DNA of 64,000 nt. It comes from Enemella evansiae (GTDB lineage Bacteria; Pseudomonadota; Alphaproteobacteria; Rhodobacterales; Rhodobacteraceae). The translations under genes and the position numbers were made by a program. This document shows, in pieces, positions 61,206 through 64,000 of the stretch (position 1 is the first letter of the stretch; each line of letters starts with the position of its first letter). The DNA is taken from assembly GCA_017255395.1 (NCBI GenBank), contig JAFKDC010000001.1, forward strand, positions 557,784 to 621,783, written 5' to 3'. The notes under the pieces are model-generated. The model was given only the letters and a program-made list of their open reading frames with translations, had not been told where the DNA came from and did not search any database.

Positions 61206-63350
61206 TCAGGCCTCGGCAGCGAGGTCCTCTGCTTCCGCCTCGTCGAGCTCTTCCGCCTGCTGGTCATGCCACCACGAGGATTGCGCGGACATCAGCTGCG
61301 CGATCAGATCCTCGTTCGACACAGGCGGCGGCGTATCGTTCGTTTCGGGCGTGGGCTCCGGTTCCGGGTCAGGAGTGGGCTCCGCTTCCGGCTGGGGGGC
61401 GGGTACAAGCAGCGCCGAAGACGTCACGCCGGCGGGCGCGCCGTCCTCCGCGTCGTCGCCATCGTGCAGCCACTCCTCGTCGACATGTTCGCGCTTGACC
61501 CATTCGACGTAGCTTTCCAGCCAGCCGCCGCCGGGGGAGTGCACCTGCGGGTCATGCGTGGCGTAGCGACCGAAGGCCTCTGTCACCCCGGCCTCTTCGT
61601 CCGGGGTCAGGTTCTCTTCGTAGCCCCAGGATTCGTAGCCGACATAGGTGCGCACCAGCAGGTCGTCGCCGTAATCCTCCAGCGCCGCCACGGCGAACTC
61701 CGCGCCGTGAACGTGATCGCTGTGTTCGATCTCGCTTTCGGATTGCAGGTGCAGGGTGTCGGGGCCGTGACTGTCCAGCAGGGCGGTCAGGACAGAGGTC
61801 AGATCCTCGGCGCTGTAGGTATTGGCGCCGTCCACGGTGGTCGCGGTCTGGATCTCGCCATGGGCAAGCTTGTACAGGCTTTCGCCGTTGTAGGTGTCCG
61901 AGCCCTCGCCGTGGAACCCGTCGGGCAGGCGCAGGAAGTACATCCGGATGTCGGGCTGGCTTTCGAGATAGCTGCTGGCGAGATCGAAACCCTGCCCGCC
62001 AAGCGACAGGGTCACCGTCTCGTCGATCCATGTCGGGTCGTCGTCGCCCGCCATCCAGGCGTAGGCTTCCTTGACGCCGTCCTCGCGGGCGCCCCAGTAA
62101 CTTTCTTCCTGCCCGAAGTCGCCAGCGGTCAGGTAGACGACCGTCACCGGTTCGTCACCGTCGATGGCATGGGCGATGGTGGGGTTCATGAACAGCAGGT
62201 CGTCGTCCTGATGGGCGACGACGATCATGTCGCCGGTCCCCGCGCCGGGCGGGTCCAGAGGATCGACCGGGTCCGTGGCGTCGTTCGGATCGACGGGGTC
62301 GACAGGGTCGACAGGGTCGGGATCGGTCGGATCGGGGTCCGTCGGGTCGGGGTCGAGGGGTGCCGCCTCGCCGTTCAGGACGGTCACCGCTTCGACCGTG
62401 CCGATCATCGGCGTATCGCCCGGCCAGTTCGAAGACCCGACCAGCAGGTTCGCGCGATCCACGTCCGCCGGAACAGCGCCCTCTGCCTCGGCCAGCCGGA
62501 CCCCGTCCTTCTCGATCCACATCAGCCCGTCGGCGTCGATGCCGGTGCGCCAGACGGCGGTCTCTCCCTGTGACAGCGCATCGGGGGCGATCACCCGGTA
62601 GACAGAGCCGCCCTGATGCAGCTCCAGCGCCACGTCAGAGGTGTTCTCGACCTGCGTAAACAGGATGTTGTCCCAGCCCGGCCCACTGCCGAAGTCGTAG
62701 AAACGCTGCCAATAGCCCTCCTGAATGTTGTCGAAGCGCGCGGTGAGGGTGACACTGAAGGCGCCGTCCACCTGAGCGAGGGTGTCGGTCGGGTCCGGGT
62801 CCGCCGGATCGGGATCGACGGGGCCCGGGTCCACCGGGTCCGGATCGACCGGATCGGGGTCCACGGGGCCGGGGTCGGCGGGATCGGGGGCAGAGCCGCC
62901 CTCTGTCACGGCGACGATCTCGATCCCCGTGACGGTGCCGATCAGGGGCGTGTCATCGGGCCAGTTGGATTCTCCGATCAGTTCGTTCGTGCGCTCCACG
63001 TCGTCGGGCACCACGCCCGCTACCTGCGCCAGCAGCACGCCGTCCTTGCCGATCCACATGGTGCCGTCGGGTTCTATCCCGGCGGAAAAGACCGCCGTCT
63101 CGCCCTGCACGATGGCCTCGGGCGCGACCACGGAATGCGCGACGCCGTCCTGATACAGGGTCAGCATCAGGTCCGAGGTGTTCTCGTACTGGGTCAGCAG
63201 GATATTGTCGGTGCCCGACCCGCTGCCGATATCCACCAGCCGCTGCCAGTATCCGCCCAGCAGGTTGTCGAAGCGCGCCTCGACGGCCATCGCGAAGGCG
63301 CCGTCGATGTCGGGAAGATTGCCGTCAGCGGGGATCGGGGCTGGGGGCAT
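61206..63350 (-). CDS. PIG-L-family deacetylase with two LamG-like domains and DP-rich linkers
   Basis: 714 residues from MPPAPIPADGNLP, chosen for its AGGA ribosome site. Two homologous LamG/concanavalin-A-like domains (about 13-148 and 191-328), each with the Y-W-Q-R and D-N-I-L signatures, are joined by an aspartate-proline-rich linker (154-189). A second DP-rich linker (331-367) leads to a PIG-L/LmbE-type deacetylase (from 373), with VVAHQDDDLLFMNP in place of AHPDDE and the late HSDHVHG metal motif at 543-549. The tail (650-714) is proline- and acid-rich. No signal peptide is visible; the composition suggests secretion by another route. Likely de-acetylates a sugar, glycan or N-acetylglucosamine derivative; inference. 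Confidence 0.85.
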   Translation of the reverse strand: MPPAPIPADGNLPDIDGAFAMAVEARFDNLLGGYWQRLVDIGSGSGTDNILLTQYENTSDLMLTLYQDGVAHSVVAPEAIVQGETAVFSAGIEPDGTMWIGKDGVLLAQVAGVVPDDVERTNELIGESNWPDDTPLIGTVTGIEIVAVTEGGSAPDPADPGPVDPDPVDPDPVDPGPVDPDPADPDPTDTLAQVDGAFSVTLTARFDNIQEGYWQRFYDFGSGPGWDNILFTQVENTSDVALELHQGGSVYRVIAPDALSQGETAVWRTGIDADGLMWIEKDGVRLAEAEGAVPADVDRANLLVGSSNWPGDTPMIGTVEAVTVLNGEAAPLDPDPTDPDPTDPDPVDPVDPVDPNDATDPVDPLDPPGAGTGDMIVVAHQDDDLLFMNPTIAHAIDGDEPVTVVYLTAGDFGQEESYWGAREDGVKEAYAWMAGDDDPTWIDETVTLSLGGQGFDLASSYLESQPDIRMYFLRLPDGFHGEGSDTYNGESLYKLAHGEIQTATTVDGANTYSAEDLTSVLTALLDSHGPDTLHLQSESEIEHSDHVHGAEFAVAALEDYGDDLLVRTYVGYESWGYEENLTPDEEAGVTEAFGRYATHDPQVHSPGGGWLESYVEWVKREHVDEEWLHDGDDAEDGAPAGVTSSALLVPAPQPEAEPTPDPEPEPTPETNDTPPPVSNEDLIAQLMSAQSSWWHDQQAEELDEAEAEDLAAEA
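62220..62370. repeat. DP-repeat coding segment, second linker
   Basis: Low-complexity DNA made of short GTCGGGATCGG/GGGGTCGACAGG-type units encodes residues 331-367 (DPDPTD and DPVDPVDP repeats). It is a candidate site for slippage or in-frame length change. Confidence 0.7.
62780..62890. repeat. DP-repeat coding segment, first linker
   Basis: A repeated pattern of GGGTCCGGATCGACGG-like units encodes residues 154-189 (PDPADPGPVDPDPVDP...). Same type as the linker at 62220-62370. Confidence 0.7.
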
Positions 63351-63877
63351 TGCTGATCCTTTCTGGATATCCTGCCCGGAGGAGCGAGCAGGCAAATCGT
63401 GCGGACAGGGCGACCCGCGATGTCACTGGCACAAAGGCGGGCAGCCGCAGGATCTGCGCGCTGCCGGTGGCGTTGGCGGCTCGCAGGTGCCGGCGCCCCC
63501 GCAGGGCGGATCTTGGGCCTTTCAATCGCTTCTCCCCGAAGGGGGCCGGTGTTTCGCCCGACCCCGGGTAATCGTCTTTACGTAGCGTACAGCGTCCCGC
63601 CACATTTTCGGACCGCAATCGGTTTCCGTTTTGGAAACGTGATGTTTCCCTGTTTTGGGCGGTCGGATTAGATCTGTAATTTCAATGTCTTGAGAGTGCT
63701 GCGCCTTGCCCTTCAGGCCTGCTATCCTGCGCCAGAGACCGGAAGAGCCTGCCGCAATTCGGAAACGACCGCCCTGAAATCGCCGTATTTTCGCAACCCA
63801 GAGGACGCATGGCCCGAATCGGCACCCTTTCTAGAGGCTAAGCCTTCCGGCGATCTGGTGGTCGCCTTGTGCGCGCC
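63351..63877. other. upstream region of the deacetylase gene, up to the IS481 fragment
   Basis: No supported gene. The AT-richer part contains an inverted repeat GTTTCC-N5-GGAAAC (63622-63638) and another GTTTCC copy just after (63644-63649), possible operator sites. A 63-codon plus-strand frame at 63690-63881 has no domain and no ribosome site. Confidence 0.5.
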
Positions 63878-64000
63878 CTAGGTGTTCAGTCCCGGCATCT
63901 GGTGGATCGGATCGACGATGAAGCTGTTCGGCTCTGAAGTCCAGATTTTGCAGATGTATTCGTAGGGCGTGAGTCCGCTGAGTGTTTTGAGCCGACGAGC
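63878..64000 (-). mobile_element. 3' end of an IS481-family transposase, cut by the window edge
   Basis: The 40 codons read on the minus strand end ...KTLSGLTPYEYICKIWTSE, then PNSFIVDPIHQMPGLNT and a TAG stop. This is the conserved C terminus of IS481-type transposases (R-R-x-K-T-L-x-G-L-T-P-Y-E-Y-I-C-x-x-W-T-S-E-P). The rest of the gene and the left end of the element lie outside. The terminal inverted repeat was not resolved. Confidence 0.85.

Noticed and set aside
63690..63881. 63-codon plus-strand frame before the IS481 fragment
   Set aside because: No ribosome site or domain; it ends within the transposase stop region.

Overview
The window is about 64 kb of GC-rich, gene-dense chromosome from an alphaproteobacterium, most likely a Rhodobacteraceae (Roseobacter-group) species. 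This rests on: an F0 ATP synthase operon (atpI-B-E-b'-b) without the F1 genes; a COQ9-family quinone protein; the gene neighbourhoods ffh / chorismate mutase-rpsP-rimM-trmD / rplS-rpmE and rpsA / ihfB-lapA-trpF; an L31 without zinc cysteines; and TRAP-type malonate uptake. No rRNA, tRNA, prophage or CRISPR array was found. The only mobile DNA is the 3' end of an IS481-type transposase at the right edge.

Layout. 0-5 kb: malonate module (TRAP permeases, malonyl-CoA decarboxylase, malonyl-CoA synthetase), then a cytoplasmic PhoD-like phosphatase. 6.3-9.7 kb: copper module, copZ divergent from copA-cueR, with two facing CueR-type promoters. 10-16.3 kb: FCD GntR regulator, orphan membrane histidine kinase, rpmE-rplS, a secreted ClpP-like/SH3 protein, a degenerate receiver protein divergent from a Crp/Fnr regulator. 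16.3-24 kb (minus strand): trmD, rimM, rpsP, chorismate mutase, five related GNAT acetyltransferases in a row, ffh. 24.3-29.1 kb: azoreductase/LysR/EamA group and small membrane or regulatory genes. 29.3-32.5 kb: F0 operon and rpsU. 32.5-44.7 kb: COQ9, quinone oxidoreductase, divergent hemC/hemE, EamA exporter, ABC exporter pair, YeeE/YedE sulfur transporter, methyltransferase, MFS transporter, prmA. 44.8-54.8 kb: DUF1127, ruvCAB, rpsA, zinT with a Zur-like box, ihfB-lapA-trpF, an ArsC-like gene and pyrD. 54.8-64 kb: DUF952 gene, periplasmic 5'-nucleotidase, acyl-CoA synthetase, DUF1992, methyltransferase, and a two-lectin-domain PIG-L deacetylase beside the IS481 fragment.

Most of the window is housekeeping. 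The less ordinary items are the LamG-LamG-PIG-L protein with DP-rich linkers (61.2-63.4 kb), the translationally coupled GNAT array (19.4-22.2 kb), the degenerate receiver gene, a DNA element able to fold as a three-way junction (50571-50631), and a dispersed gene-end motif with core GATATTTGAGGACAGAAGAA. Regulatory sites recognised by eye (CueR, Zur, FNR-like, LexA-like, sigma70-like) are inferences from sequence. No wholly new multi-gene system could be demonstrated.
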